Position numbers and translations under genes: made by a program. The notes under the pieces are model-generated. The model was not told the origin of the DNA and did not search any database. It saw only the letters and a program-made list of their open reading frames with translations. A DNA stretch of 50,092 nucleotides from Vicinamibacteraceae bacterium. GTDB lineage: Bacteria; Acidobacteriota; Thermoanaerobaculia; Multivoradales; Multivoraceae. Numbering within the stretch: position 1 is the stretch's first letter; every line of letters starts with the position of its first letter. Below, piece by piece: positions 8,584-17,715 of this stretch. Where the stretch lies: assembly GCA_012270995.1 (NCBI GenBank), contig JAAXHG010000061.1, positions 1 to 50,092 on the forward strand. The letters run 5' to 3'.

Positions 8584-8585
8584 GC
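8548..8585 (+). repeat. Double-hairpin repeat family, copy 1 (over the rng start)
   Basis: Begins GCGCTGACACGCGGGAAACA and ends TTGTTTCAGGCAAGC. It carries the inverted pair GAAACA/TGTTTC. Shared with 24100-24135, 27892-27929 (reverse) and 49006-49044. It covers the TTG start and first codons of rng on the opposite strand. Confidence 0.65.
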
Positions 8586-8638
8586 TCTGTGTCCATACGA
8601 CGTGGAAGACCGACTTGTCCGCGCGGCTACCGGGCCGA

Positions 8639-9721
8639 TCAGACGTTGACGAACCGCCGCAGGTCGAGGCCGATCATCAGCCCCGTGGCCGCGCAGCAGA
8701 AAAGCATGAAGGAACCGCCGTAGCTCAGGAAGGGCAGCGGTATGCCGGTGATCGGCAGCAGTCCGACCACCATCGCCGTATTGTAGAGAACGTAGCCGGC
8801 GAGAAAGGCCAGAAGCCCGACCACCAGCAGCAGGCCTGCCGGATCCCGAGCCGCCAGCGCGATACGGACGCCGTTGCCCAGGTAGAGGAGGAACAGCGCC
8901 ATGACGAGGGTGACGCCGGCGAATCCGTACTCCTCGGCGAGCACCGCGAACACGAAGTCCGTGTGGGGCGTCGGCAGGAAGCGCAGGTTCGACTGCGTCC
9001 CTTCTCCGTAGCCCTTGCCCAGGGCCTGCCCCGATCCGACCGCGATCCGGCTCTGACGAACCTGGTAGCCCGAGCCCAGGGGATCCGCCTGGGGCTGGAG
9101 ATAACTCAGGACACGCGTCTTCTGGTACTCCGGCAGAGCGAACACCCACAGTGCGGCCACGAGCGCCACCGCCGCGCCGAGCGCGACGAGCGCCGAACGC
9201 AGGCTGACGCCCGTGACGGCCGCCAGCGCGGCCAGCGCGGGCACGAACATGAGGGCGCCCCCCATGTCCGGCTGGCACGCGATCAGGAGCACCGGAAGCG
9301 CACAGACGGCTGCCGTGACCCACGGGCCGCCGCGGGGCGGAACCGGAGCCTGGGAATCCGCCAGCCGCCGCGCCAGCAGCAGAACCGTCGCGATCTTGCA
9401 GAAGTCCGACGGCTGGCCGCCGAGACCGCCGATCCCGATCCAACTGCGGGCGCCGCCGGCTTCGTGGCCGAAGAACGTCACCGCCGCCAGAGCCGCCACG
9501 GCCGCGACGTAGATCCAGATGGCGTACCGAAGCAGGACGTTGTAGTCGACGAGGGCCGCTACGAGCATCACCACCACGCCCAGGGCGATCCACAGCGACT
9601 GGCGCGAGACGTAGTCGGCCGTCAGTTCGGCCGAAGCGCTCGAAATCACCACCAGACCCACCGTCGACAGGGCCAGCGCCGAGCCGGCGAGCTGCCACGA
9701 GACGGCCCGGAACCGCCGCAC
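8639..9721 (-). CDS. rodA: Rod-shape peptidoglycan glycosyltransferase RodA (SEDS)
   Basis: SEDS-family polymerase that builds glycan strands during elongation with PBP2 in the Rod complex of the inner membrane. The predicted 360 residues match RodA (about 370). Many hydrophobic spans are visible, plus the SEDS signatures GGARSWIGIGGLGGQPSDFCKIA and a late GIPLPFLSYGGSFMLFCCAATGLMI. The GTG 9721 start is chosen because the frame upstream runs into the coding end of mrdA and the RodA homology begins at VRRFRAVSWQLAG; no strong Shine-Dalgarno is visible. It lies 13 bp after the mrdA stop and 55 bp before rng. The mrdA-rodA pairing is the standard arrangement and supports a shared transcript. 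Confidence 0.94.
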   Translation of the reverse strand: MRRFRAVSWQLAGSALALSTVGLVVISSASAELTADYVSRQSLWIALGVVVMLVAALVDYNVLLRYAIWIYVAAVAALAAVTFFGHEAGGARSWIGIGGLGGQPSDFCKIATVLLLARRLADSQAPVPPRGGPWVTAAVCALPVLLIACQPDMGGALMFVPALAALAAVTGVSLRSALVALGAAVALVAALWVFALPEYQKTRVLSYLQPQADPLGSGYQVRQSRIAVGSGQALGKGYGEGTQSNLRFLPTPHTDFVFAVLAEEYGFAGVTLVMALFLLYLGNGVRIALAARDPAGLLLVVGLLAFLAGYVLYNTAMVVGLLPITGIPLPFLSYGGSFMLFCCAATGLMIGLDLRRFVNV

Positions 9722-9734
9722 CTGGAGCCAGGGC

Positions 9735-11537
9735 TCAGGTCTGGGGAGAAGCACCGAAGTAGCTCTCGTGCATCCGCCTGGCCAGGGGCGCCGCGACCTC
9801 GGAACCCCGGCCTCCGTGTTCCACGAACACGACGACGACCAGTTCAGGGGCATCGACCGGACCGTAGGACGTGAACCAGGCGTGGTCCGCGTGCTCCAGC
9901 GGAAGGTCTTCCGATCGCGTCCAGGTCTCCTGAGCGATGACCTGCGCGGTGCCGGTCTTCCCCGCGACCGTCACGACCGGGTTCCTCGCTCTGCGGCCGG
10001 TGCCCGTCTCCACGACATTGGCGAGCGCGTCCGCGACGAAGGCCACGACCTCGGCATCGAGGCCGACCGGCTCCGGCCGCCGCGCTCCGCCCGCCAGCAC
10101 GTGGGGGCGCACCAGGAAGCCTCCGTTCGCGACCGCCGCCGTCATCACCGCCACCTGGAGCGGTGTGGTCAGCAGCGGTCCCTGGCCGATCGCCACCGAA
10201 ATCGTCTCGCCCGGATACCAGGGCAGCCCCCGGCTCGTGAGGCTCCACTCGGCATCGGGCACCAGTCCTTCCCGCTCGCCGGGGAACTCGATACCCGTCG
10301 GCCCGCCGAGCCCCAACCGGCGGGCGTAGCGGGCGATCGTCTCGATCCCCATCTTCATGCCGTGCCGGTAGAAGTAGATGTCGCAGGAGTGTTGCAGGGC
10401 GCCGCGCAGGTTCAGACGACCGTGGCCCCTCGATTGCCAGCAGCGCCAGCGGCGGTCGTAGATCCGTGTCGCGCCCCCGCACCAGATCCGTTCCTCCGGA
10501 TCGATCAGGCCCTCCGCCAGACCCGCCACCGCCATGACGATCTTGAACACCGAGCCCGGCGGGTAGGTGTTCTGGATGGCCCGGTTCTGAAGAGGTCTGT
10601 TCGGCGCGCCGACGATCTGCTCCCAATCCTCCTGGTTGAGGCGGCCGGCGAAACCGTTCGGATCGAAGGAAGGCGAAGAGGCCATGGCCCGCACCGCGCC
10701 GTCCCTGGGATCGAGGGCCACGATCGCGCCGACCTTGTCCACTAGCACACTCTGCGCTTCCTGCTGCAACCGGAGGTCGACGGTCAGGTGGACGGGCTCG
10801 CCTGCCACCGCGTCGAGCCGGTCGACGTCCTCGTCGGACACCAACCGACCCCGGCTGTCGACGACCACCGTGCGCTCGCCGGCCGTGCCGCGAAGCGCGC
10901 GGTCCCGCAGGCGCTCCACGCCGCTGCGGCCGATCATGTCGGCCGCGACCAGGGTAGGATCCCGATCCTGCTCAGCCGCCGTGGGTTCGCTGAGGTACCC
11001 GAGAAGATGGGCGGTCTGGTCGCTGTACCGGTAGAGGCGGCGCCCCGAAGCGGAGACCTCGAACTCGGGGTGCTCCAGGACCGAGACCTCGAAGCGCGCG
11101 ACCTGGTTCAACTCCAGCTCCTCCGCCAGCAACACGGGGACGTCCGAACCGACGCCGCGGTGGCGCTCGAGCGAGCGCGCCAGCTCCTCGCTGTTGTCGT
11201 GGCCGAGAATGTCGGCCGCAAACGCCAGGCTCGCCTCCAGATCGGCGCTCCGGTTCCGGACGATCAGCAGGCGGAAGGTCGGTGTGTTCTCGGCCAGGAC
11301 TTGACCGGAGTGGTCGTAGATCAACCCGCGAGGCGCGTCCAGCCGCAGGATCCGCAAGCGGTTGTTCTCCGCCAGACGCCCATAGTGCTCTCCGCGAACG
11401 ACCTGGTAGTACCAGTACGAACCCAGAACGACGGCGAAAGCAACCGCGAGGGACCAGACCATCCACTTCAGGCGGGTCGCCATCAACAACAACACGCGAT
11501 CCGCGCTGTGCTCGTGGCCAGGGCTGTCCAGGTTCAC
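9735..11537 (-). CDS. mrdA: Penicillin-binding protein 2 (transpeptidase of the elongasome)
   Basis: Class B PBP that cross-links peptidoglycan during lateral growth, paired with RodA. Residues about 19-38 form the single membrane anchor (MVWSLAVAFAVVLGSYWYY). A pedestal/dimerisation region follows, with RLDAPRGLIYDHSGQVLAEN. The transpeptidase domain has the nucleophile SVFK (S329, K332), HSCD (S384, an SxD form as in other PBP2s) and KTG (K527). The start is GTG 11537: GGAGG stands 5 bases upstream, which decides it over the in-frame upstream codons and ATG 11483. The predicted length is 600 residues. It begins 14 bp after the mreD stop, inside the shape operon. Confidence 0.95.
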   Translation of the reverse strand: MNLDSPGHEHSADRVLLLMATRLKWMVWSLAVAFAVVLGSYWYYQVVRGEHYGRLAENNRLRILRLDAPRGLIYDHSGQVLAENTPTFRLLIVRNRSADLEASLAFAADILGHDNSEELARSLERHRGVGSDVPVLLAEELELNQVARFEVSVLEHPEFEVSASGRRLYRYSDQTAHLLGYLSEPTAAEQDRDPTLVAADMIGRSGVERLRDRALRGTAGERTVVVDSRGRLVSDEDVDRLDAVAGEPVHLTVDLRLQQEAQSVLVDKVGAIVALDPRDGAVRAMASSPSFDPNGFAGRLNQEDWEQIVGAPNRPLQNRAIQNTYPPGSVFKIVMAVAGLAEGLIDPEERIWCGGATRIYDRRWRCWQSRGHGRLNLRGALQHSCDIYFYRHGMKMGIETIARYARRLGLGGPTGIEFPGEREGLVPDAEWSLTSRGLPWYPGETISVAIGQGPLLTTPLQVAVMTAAVANGGFLVRPHVLAGGARRPEPVGLDAEVVAFVADALANVVETGTGRRARNPVVTVAGKTGTAQVIAQETWTRSEDLPLEHADHAWFTSYGPVDAPELVVVVFVEHGGRGSEVAAPLARRMHESYFGASPQT

Positions 11538-11551
11538 CGCTGCCTCCGGGG

Positions 11552-12070
11552 CTACTTCGAACGAACTCGTCTCGCTGCCAGTGTACGCCGCCTGACGACC
11601 CACTCTCGAAGCCGCCCGGCCAGCCACAGGTACACGAGGCCCGCCGCGCTCGTCAACAGAGCCCGCGAGAGGACGAAGAGTACGTCGGCGTCGACGTCGG
11701 CGATGTCGAGAACGGTGAGCAGGCCGATCACCAGAACCTGATGGACCATCACGCCCGCCGCGATGAGGAGGCCCGCCACGAGTCGCTGGTTCGTCAGGAT
11801 CCGCTGCGACGCTCGGGCGACCGCGTAGCCGACGACACAGCAGGCCAGGGTGTGCAGGCCGAACAGGGAGGCCGTGAGAGTGTCCTGGACCAGACCGGCC
11901 GCGAGACCGCCGGTCAGACCGTGAAGCGAGTTCCCCCTGAGGCTGGTGAGGACGACCAGCAGTACGATCAGTTCGACGACGTTCGCCGCCGCCGGCAGCG
12001 CTTCACCAAGCAGGACCTCGACGAGAGCGACCGCCGCCAGAGCACCGGCGAACCTACCGGCCGACACCAT
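11552..12070 (-). CDS. mreD: Rod shape-determining protein MreD
   Basis: Integral membrane partner of MreC and MreB in the Rod complex. The predicted 172 residues fit the family, with about five or six hydrophobic segments (for example VVELIVLLVVLTSL and HQVLVIGLLTVLDIA) and a basic C-terminus (REWVVRRRTLAARRVRSK). The start ATG 12070 lies within the last codons of mreC, giving a 17-bp overlap with GGCGGGG just upstream. The longer in-frame alternative to 12124 would run further into mreC and lacks family similarity. Sequence conservation in MreD is low, so position between mreC and mrdA is a large part of the evidence. Confidence 0.88.
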   Translation of the reverse strand: MVSAGRFAGALAAVALVEVLLGEALPAAANVVELIVLLVVLTSLRGNSLHGLTGGLAAGLVQDTLTASLFGLHTLACCVVGYAVARASQRILTNQRLVAGLLIAAGVMVHQVLVIGLLTVLDIADVDADVLFVLSRALLTSAAGLVYLWLAGRLREWVVRRRTLAARRVRSK

Positions 12071-12893
12071 CCCCGCCGTCCATGTACCCCTCGGGCACCG
12101 GGTCGCGGCGCCAGATGTACGCATGGGTGAGCGATCCCAGATCGACGCTCGGGACCACGCCGATGGCGTGGAACAGGTCGCCGTCGGACTCGACCGAAGT
12201 GACGGTGCCGATCGGGATGTCGCGCGGGAAGAGACCGTCGATGCCGGCGCTGATCACGCGGTCTCCGGGCTGCACGTCGACCTGGAGCGGCAGGAACATG
12301 AGCGAGAGCACGCCGGGCTCACTCGTGCCGCGGATGATGCCCTGGCGGCGCGTCCGCTCGACCATGGCCCCAACCGAGGAATCCCGGTCCGTGACCAGGA
12401 GCACCCGGGCATAGCCGCCGCCGGACGAAGCGACGCGCCCCAGCAGACCCTCAGCCGTCGTCACGGGTTTCCGCGACCAGTCCTCCCGCCTCGCCCCCGG
12501 CGGCAGGCGCAGGATCGCGGTCCGTCTGAAGGAGTGGTGATCGACGTAGACGACATCCGCCAGCAGCAGATCCGCGTCCGGCGGCGGCTCGTAGCGCAGT
12601 TGCTTCGAAACCAGATCGCTCTCCAGGCGGGCGCCCACGCCGGCCGCGTATCGAGCCTCGAGTTCGCGCACGCGCTCCCGCAACTCCACGTTCTCGCGCT
12701 CGATCTCGGCCCGGGCGGCCCGGCCCTGGCGAACGCGGTCCACGTTCTCGGCAACGCCGCCGACGAACTGCTTGACCGGGCCCTCGATCCACAACGCCAG
12801 GTCCCCCGCCCTCTGCGGCTCCTGAGCCGTGAGCAACGCCAGCAGGAAGACCACGACGCCGCCGAACAGGATCGCGACCCGGCGTTCGCTCAT
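12054..12893 (-). CDS. mreC: Rod shape-determining protein MreC
   Basis: Periplasmic scaffold that activates the PBP2-RodA pair. The 279-residue protein has an N-terminal membrane anchor (VAILFGGVVVFLLALLTA), a coiled-coil segment (residues about 55-85, ARAEIERENVELRERVRELEARY), and the beta-barrel MreC domain with ARVLLVTDRDSSVGAMVERTR, GIIRGTSEPGVLSLMFLP and QPGDRVISAGIDGLFPRDIPIGTV. All three parts are in the expected order and the length is normal. It starts at ATG 12893, 23 bp after the mreB stop, and its end overlaps the mreD start. Confidence 0.95.
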   Translation of the reverse strand: MSERRVAILFGGVVVFLLALLTAQEPQRAGDLALWIEGPVKQFVGGVAENVDRVRQGRAARAEIERENVELRERVRELEARYAAGVGARLESDLVSKQLRYEPPPDADLLLADVVYVDHHSFRRTAILRLPPGARREDWSRKPVTTAEGLLGRVASSGGGYARVLLVTDRDSSVGAMVERTRRQGIIRGTSEPGVLSLMFLPLQVDVQPGDRVISAGIDGLFPRDIPIGTVTSVESDGDLFHAIGVVPSVDLGSLTHAYIWRRDPVPEGYMDGGDGVGR

Positions 12894-12916
12894 CCAGGAG
12901 ACCCTAGCTCTCGTCC

Positions 12917-13933
12917 CTAGCGAACGGAGACCCTGCGCAGCAGATCGATGTCCCGCAGTGCCCGGCCCGCGCCGAGAACGACGGACGCAAGCGGATCCTC
13001 GGCGGCAAAGACCGGCAGTCCCGTCGCCTCGCGCAGGCGCTGGTCGAGAGCGAGGAGCAGCGCTCCACCGCCGGACAGCACGATGCCCTTGTCCATCACG
13101 TCGGCCGAGAGCTCCGGCGGCATCCGTTCGAGGGCCTGGAGCACCGAATTGACGATCGCGGACACCGGCTCGGCGAGCGCTTCCCGGATCTCGCCGTCGG
13201 AGACCCTCAGACTGCGCGGCACGCCCTTCACGAGGTCGCGCCCCGTGATGTCCATGTGCATCGTCTCCTGGAGGGGAAACGCGGAGCCGATCTCGACCTT
13301 GATTCCCTCCGCCGTCCGCTCACCGATCAGGAGGTTGTGCTCCTTCTTGAGGTGCTGGGCGATCGAGTCGTCCATCGCATTGCCCGCCACCCGCAAGGAT
13401 CGGCTGTACACCGTCCCGGCAAGGGAGATGACGGCGACATCGGTCGTGCCGCCCCCGATGTCCACGATCATGTTGCCGGTCGGTTCGGTGATCGGCAGAC
13501 CGGCGCCGATCGCGGCCATCATCGCCTGCTCGACCAGGAAGACCTCCGAGGCGCCGGCGCTCATGGCCGACTCCCGCACGGCGCGCTTCTCCACGGGAGT
13601 GATCTCGGACGGCACGCCGATCACGATCCGCGGGCGGGCGAAACGCCGGCCGTGATGGGCCTTGCGAATGAAGTGCTTGAGCATCTGCTCCGTCATCTCG
13701 AAGTCGGCGATCACGCCGTCCTTCATCGGCCGCACGAGCACCAGGATGCCCGGAGTGCGGCCCAGCATCTCCTTGGCCTCGGCTCCAACCGCTTCGATGC
13801 GGTTGCTCTGGTTGTTCACGACCACGACCGACGGCTCGCGCACGACGATGCCGTTCGCCTGGGTGAACACCAGGGTGTTCGCGGTCCCCAGGTCGATTGC
13901 CAGGTCGCTGGAGAACCAATGCAGGAATCGCAT
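12917..13933 (-). CDS. mreB: Rod shape-determining actin homologue MreB
   Basis: Actin-like ATPase that forms membrane-bound filaments and guides lateral wall synthesis. The 338 residues match the family. Seen: phosphate-1 loop DLGTANTLVF near residue 12, GVPSEITPVEKRAV, phosphate-2 DIGGGTTDVAVISL near 155-170, and GIVLSGGGALL near 283. The N-terminal MRFLHWFSSDLAIDLG has the short hydrophobic membrane-contact lead. It is the first gene of the minus-strand shape operon. It is divergent from the folding-factor gene across a 62-bp spacer (13934-13995) that must hold both promoters; I cannot pick clear -35/-10 boxes there. Confidence 0.97.
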   Translation of the reverse strand: MRFLHWFSSDLAIDLGTANTLVFTQANGIVVREPSVVVVNNQSNRIEAVGAEAKEMLGRTPGILVLVRPMKDGVIADFEMTEQMLKHFIRKAHHGRRFARPRIVIGVPSEITPVEKRAVRESAMSAGASEVFLVEQAMMAAIGAGLPITEPTGNMIVDIGGGTTDVAVISLAGTVYSRSLRVAGNAMDDSIAQHLKKEHNLLIGERTAEGIKVEIGSAFPLQETMHMDITGRDLVKGVPRSLRVSDGEIREALAEPVSAIVNSVLQALERMPPELSADVMDKGIVLSGGGALLLALDQRLREATGLPVFAAEDPLASVVLGAGRALRDIDLLRRVSVR

Positions 13934-13995
13934 CGGGGCGAACCTTATCCTGTTACCATCGCGGCCGCCTGCGCACCCGGCAGGGAGCCACCGCC

Positions 13996-15948
13996 ATGCT
14001 GAACGTCATCCGAAAGAACATCAAGAGCTTCTACCCGCTGGCGATCGGACTCGCCGGAGTGTTCGTGCTGCTGGTCTTCACCGACTTTCAGGCGCTCGAC
14101 GGCACACAGATCAACCAGGTCGCCGCCAAGGTCGGCCGGGAGGACATCACCTTCACCGAGTTCGAGCGCGCCTACCGGAACGCCGAACGCCGCTACCAGG
14201 ACATCTACGGCGACGCGTACACCGCGGATCTCGCCGATCAACTCCAGTTGCCCGTACAGGCGCTCGAAGCCCTGATCAATGACCGCCTCCTCACCCGGGA
14301 GGCCGAGCGACTGGGACTGACGGTCAGCGACGAGGAGCTGCAGGAGGAGATCCTCTCGATACCCGCTCTGACCGACGCCGCCGGCAACTTCATCGGCGCC
14401 CGCCAGTACCAGGATGCCCTGCGCGCGTCCCGCTACACGGTGGACGAGTTCGAGGCCGAGTTGCGCACGTCCCTCCTCGTGGGCAAGCTGCAGGCGGCGC
14501 TGAGCGAGGTCGCCCACGTCTCCGACGCCGAGGTCGAACGGCGCGCCCGCGACGCCGCCGAGCGGGCGGCCATCCGCTACATCCAGGTTCCCGCCACCCG
14601 CTTCGGCGCGGCGGCCGAGCCTTCGGCCGACGAGACCGCCACCTTCTTCGACGAGAACCGGGACGACTTCCGGCTGCCGGAGCGCAGACGGGTCGGCTAC
14701 CTCCTCGTCGACACGAACACGGTCCGCGCCGAACTCGAAGTGACCGACGAAGAGGTTCGGCGGTACTACGAGGACAACACGGCCCAGTTCGAAGTGCCGG
14801 AACAGGTGAGGGCCAGCCACATCCTCCTGCTCGAGACGGCGAGCCGCAGCGGCGAGCAGGCCCGCGCGGAGTTGAACGACCTGCGCGGGCGCATCGAGGC
14901 AGGCGGGGACTTCGCCGCGCTCGCCACCGAGTTCTCGGACGACGAGGCGACAAGGCAGACCGGCGGCGACCTCGGCTATTTCGGCCGCGGCGCGATGACG
15001 CAGGCCTTCGAGGAAGCCGCCTTCGCCGCCGCCAGCGGCGAGCTCGTCGGTCCGATCGAGAACCAGCTCGGACCCCGCACCGGACACCACCTGATCCTCG
15101 TTCACGACCGCAGGGAAGGCGGGCGGCAGACACTGGAGGAGGTGAGCAACCTGATCCGCGTCCAGCTCCTGGCCAGCAAGGCGGAGGAGGAGGGCCGGAG
15201 CCGCGTCGACGCCCTCGCCGGGAGGCTGGGGGACCAGCCGTTCGAGGGCGAAATCGAGGCCCGGGAACTGGCCGCCGCCGAGGGCCTCAGCTTCGAGGTC
15301 ACCGAGCCGTTCGCCGAGGATGACGCCATCCCCGGCGTCGGCCGCAACTTCAGCTTCTCCTCGGAGGCCTTCGGGCTGGAAGCCCGCGCGTGGTCGCAGC
15401 CGGTCCGGATCGCGGCAGGCTGGGCCCTCCTGTCGCTGCTGGAGACCCTGCCGCCGCGCGACGCCGAGTTCGCGGAGGTCGAGGCCGATGTGCGCGAGAC
15501 TCTCCGCCGGCGGAAGGAGGCGGAGTTGCTGACCGCCGCGCTCACCGAGACGAAGCAGCGGCTGGATGGGGGACTGAGCCTGGACGACGCGGCGAACGAG
15601 TTCGACGCGACCGTGGAGGAGAGCGGCAGCTTCGGCCTGCGGCAGCCGATCGGCGCCCTGGGCGCCGCGCCGGACCTCTCCCGGGAAGTCTTCACTCTCT
15701 CCGAGGGCCAGTTCGGCGGCCCGGTCGACACGCCGTTCGGCGGCGTGCTGTTCGAGGTCACCGAACGGCAGTCCTTCGACCCGCTTCAGTTCGATGCGGA
15801 GACGACGCGGAACGAACTCCTGGCCGAACGCACCCTGAGCATGCTGCAATCCGTGCTCGGGCGCCTGCGCGAAGAGCTCGGCGTCAGCTACACGAAGGAC
15901 TTCATCGAGAACTTCGGTCTCGGAGAGACCGAGGCGGCCGGAACCTGA
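13996..15948 (+). CDS. ppiD: PpiD/SurA-like membrane-anchored peptidyl-prolyl isomerase
   Basis: Envelope protein-folding factor. The 650-residue protein has one N-terminal membrane span (FYPLAIGLAGVFVLLVF, residues about 11-28), a SurA_N-like chaperone region (about 40-180), and a parvulin (PPIC) domain at about 270-375 with VRASHILLLE, FSDDEATRQTGGDLGYFGRG and a late GHHLILVHDRR. A second, degenerate rotamase-like block is visible near residues 540-590 (GSFGLRQPIGALG through GGVLFEVTE). Size and layout match PpiD (about 620) better than SurA. The start is ATG 13996 with GGGAG upstream; the frame extends further 5' but that overlaps mreB. Divergent from mreB and 25 bp ahead of ruvA. Confidence 0.88.
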   Translation: MLNVIRKNIKSFYPLAIGLAGVFVLLVFTDFQALDGTQINQVAAKVGREDITFTEFERAYRNAERRYQDIYGDAYTADLADQLQLPVQALEALINDRLLTREAERLGLTVSDEELQEEILSIPALTDAAGNFIGARQYQDALRASRYTVDEFEAELRTSLLVGKLQAALSEVAHVSDAEVERRARDAAERAAIRYIQVPATRFGAAAEPSADETATFFDENRDDFRLPERRRVGYLLVDTNTVRAELEVTDEEVRRYYEDNTAQFEVPEQVRASHILLLETASRSGEQARAELNDLRGRIEAGGDFAALATEFSDDEATRQTGGDLGYFGRGAMTQAFEEAAFAAASGELVGPIENQLGPRTGHHLILVHDRREGGRQTLEEVSNLIRVQLLASKAEEEGRSRVDALAGRLGDQPFEGEIEARELAAAEGLSFEVTEPFAEDDAIPGVGRNFSFSSEAFGLEARAWSQPVRIAAGWALLSLLETLPPRDAEFAEVEADVRETLRRRKEAELLTAALTETKQRLDGGLSLDDAANEFDATVEESGSFGLRQPIGALGAAPDLSREVFTLSEGQFGGPVDTPFGGVLFEVTERQSFDPLQFDAETTRNELLAERTLSMLQSVLGRLREELGVSYTKDFIENFGLGETEAAGT

Positions 15949-15973
15949 CCGCGGCACGGCCCGCGACTCCCGC

Positions 15974-16591
15974 TTGATCGGCTACCTGCGCGGGCGTCGT
16001 CAGTCCCTGGGACCCGAGCTCCTGGTTCTCGACGTGGGCGGCGTCGGGTACTCCGTGCGCATCCCGCTCTCGACGTACTTCGAGCTGGACAAGCTGGAAG
16101 CCGGCGCCGAGTTCGGTCTCCACATCCACACCCATGTGCGCGCCGACGCGATCGAACTGTTCGGCTTCTGGACCGAGGCGGAGCGCACCCTGTTCGAACA
16201 CTGTCTCGGCGTCAGCGGTGTCGGACCCCGGCTGGCGCAGGTCGTTCTCTCCGGCGGTTCGACCGCCGACCTCCTGACGGCCGTCGCCGGCGGCAACGTC
16301 GCCGCCCTGACCCGGATCCCGGGGATCGGCCGCAAGACGGCCGAGCGAATGGTCCTGGAGTTGAAGGAAAAGGCGAAGATGCTGCTGGCCGAGTCCGGCG
16401 TCGAACCGGCGCCGGCCGAGGAGGAGCCCGAATTGGAGGACGACCAGGAGCAAGTCATCAGCGCCCTGCTCAACCTCGGCTACCGCCCGAACGAGGCCCG
16501 CCGCGCGGTGTCCCGCGTCCTCGGCGAGAACTCCGCCGTCGAGTTCCAGGAGCTCCTCCGCCTGAGCCTGCGCCAGCTCTCCCGGCTCTGA
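15974..16591 (+). CDS. ruvA: Holliday junction branch migration protein RuvA
   Basis: Tetrameric junction-binding subunit of the RuvAB motor. The 205-residue protein has the OB-fold start (MIGYLRGRRQSL...LDVGGVGYSVRIPLST), the tandem helix-hairpin-helix region (VSGVGPRLAQVVLSG and RIPGIGRKTAERMVLELKEK), an acidic linker (EEEPELEDDQEQ), and the C-terminal RuvB-binding domain (ISALLNLGYRPNEARRAVSRV). The start is TTG 15974, fixed by the MIG-LRG family N-terminus; no clear Shine-Dalgarno is visible. It runs tail-to-tail towards ruvB rather than forming the usual ruvAB operon, and no ruvC is present in the window. Confidence 0.96.
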   Translation: MIGYLRGRRQSLGPELLVLDVGGVGYSVRIPLSTYFELDKLEAGAEFGLHIHTHVRADAIELFGFWTEAERTLFEHCLGVSGVGPRLAQVVLSGGSTADLLTAVAGGNVAALTRIPGIGRKTAERMVLELKEKAKMLLAESGVEPAPAEEEPELEDDQEQVISALLNLGYRPNEARRAVSRVLGENSAVEFQELLRLSLRQLSRL

Positions 16592-16624
16592 ACGGCTGGG
16601 GCGCGTCCCGGAGGCATAGGACGC

Positions 16625-16642
16625 ACCCGCCCGTCTTGGGGC
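16625..16642 (+). repeat. 18-bp inverted repeat flanking ruvB, left arm
   Basis: ACCCGCCCGTCTTGGGGC here is the exact reverse complement of 17909-17926 on the far side of ruvB. It lies in the gap between the ruvA and ruvB stops. The arm pair encloses the whole ruvB gene. Confidence 0.7.
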
Positions 16643-16683
16643 CGGCGTCGTTGCTGATCCTGCGGGCCCCTCCAGATCTAGAT

Positions 16684-17715
16684 CTAGAACAGAGTGCCCC
16701 GGACTTGCAGATCCAGGTGTTCGTAGGCTCGCTTGGTGGCCACGCGGCCGCGGCGGGTGCGCTGGAGGAACCCCTTCTGGACGAGGTACGGCTCGTAGAA
16801 GTCCTCGATGGTTCCCTCGTCTTCGCCGACCGACGCAGCCAGCGCCTTCAGGCCGGCCGGGCCGCCCCCGTACTGTTCGATCAGCAGTTTCATGATCCTG
16901 CGGTCGATCTTGTCCAGGCCCTGCTCGTCTACTTCCTGCTGAAGGAGAGCCTCGTTGGCGGTTTCGCGGTCGATTCGTCCGTCGGCTTCGATCTGCGCGT
17001 AGTCACGCACTCGGCGCAGCAGCCGGTTCGCGATCCTGGGCGTGCCGCGGCTGCGCCGGGCGATCTCGTCCGCGCCGCCCAGATCGACGGGCACCTCCAG
17101 CAGCTCGGCGGAGCGCTGGATGATCACGCTGAGGACGTCGGGACCGTAGAAGTCGAGCCGGTGGACGATGCCGAAGCGCCCCTGCAGCGGCGGCGTGATC
17201 AGGCCGGCGCGGGTGGTGGCCCCGACCAGCGTGAAGCGGGGCAGGTCGATGCGCACCGTCCTGGCCATCGGCCCGGAGCCGATGATCAGATCGAGCTGGA
17301 AGTCCTCCAGCGCCGGGTAGAGGATCTCCTCCACCGTCGGCCCGAGACGGTGGATCTCGTCGATGAAGAGGACATCCCCGGGCTCGAGGTTGGTCAGGAT
17401 CGCCGCCAGATCGCCCGCCCGCTCCAGGACCGGACCAGATGTCGACCGCAAGGCGCAGCCCATCTCCCGGGCGATGATGTGCGCCAAGGTCGTCTTGCCC
17501 AGCCCGGGGGGCCCGAACAGCAGCACGTGGTCCAGAGCTTCGCCCCGCCGGCGCGCCGCCTGCATGTAGATGTCGAGCAGCTCGACGATCTTCTCCTGGC
17601 CCAGATACTCGCTGAGCCGCTGCGGCCGGAGCGACGGTTCGAGCCGCCGGTCCTCCGCGTCCCGGGCGGCTGAGAGAACGCTCTCTTCACCGTCGGTGGC
17701 GCCGGTCCCGGCCAT
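16684..17715 (-). CDS. ruvB: Holliday junction branch migration ATPase RuvB
   Basis: AAA+ motor that drives branch migration with RuvA. The predicted 343 residues are normal. Seen: [15 protein letters not shown] (Walker A, K74), [11 protein letters not shown] (Walker B), [19 protein letters not shown] (sensor 1/arginine finger region), and the C-terminal winged helix [21 protein letters not shown]. The start is ATG 17715, chosen because family homology begins soon after (residues 20-30); the open frame continues upstream to 17934 but that part has no RuvB similarity. It converges with ruvA and is flanked by an 18-bp inverted repeat, suggesting the gene has been moved as a unit. Confidence 0.96.
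   Translation of the reverse strand: MAGTGATDGEESVLSAARDAEDRRLEPSLRPQRLSEYLGQEKIVELLDIYMQAARRRGEALDHVLLFGPPGLGKTTLAHIIAREMGCALRSTSGPVLERAGDLAAILTNLEPGDVLFIDEIHRLGPTVEEILYPALEDFQLDLIIGSGPMARTVRIDLPRFTLVGATTRAGLITPPLQGRFGIVHRLDFYGPDVLSVIIQRSAELLEVPVDLGGADEIARRSRGTPRIANRLLRRVRDYAQIEADGRIDRETANEALLQQEVDEQGLDKIDRRIMKLLIEQYGGGPAGLKALAASVGEDEGTIEDFYEPYLVQKGFLQRTRRGRVATKRAYEHLDLQVRGTLF

Noticed and set aside
13945..15957. Long minus-strand open frame opposite the PpiD-like gene
   Set aside because: Shadow frame; the plus strand has the signal anchor, parvulin motifs and a Shine-Dalgarno.
16676..16690. Tandem AGATCT palindromes between ruvA and ruvB as a terminator
   Set aside because: The short AGATCTAGATCT palindrome is AT-rich and weak, overlaps the ruvB stop, and has no T-run; a chance sequence is as likely.
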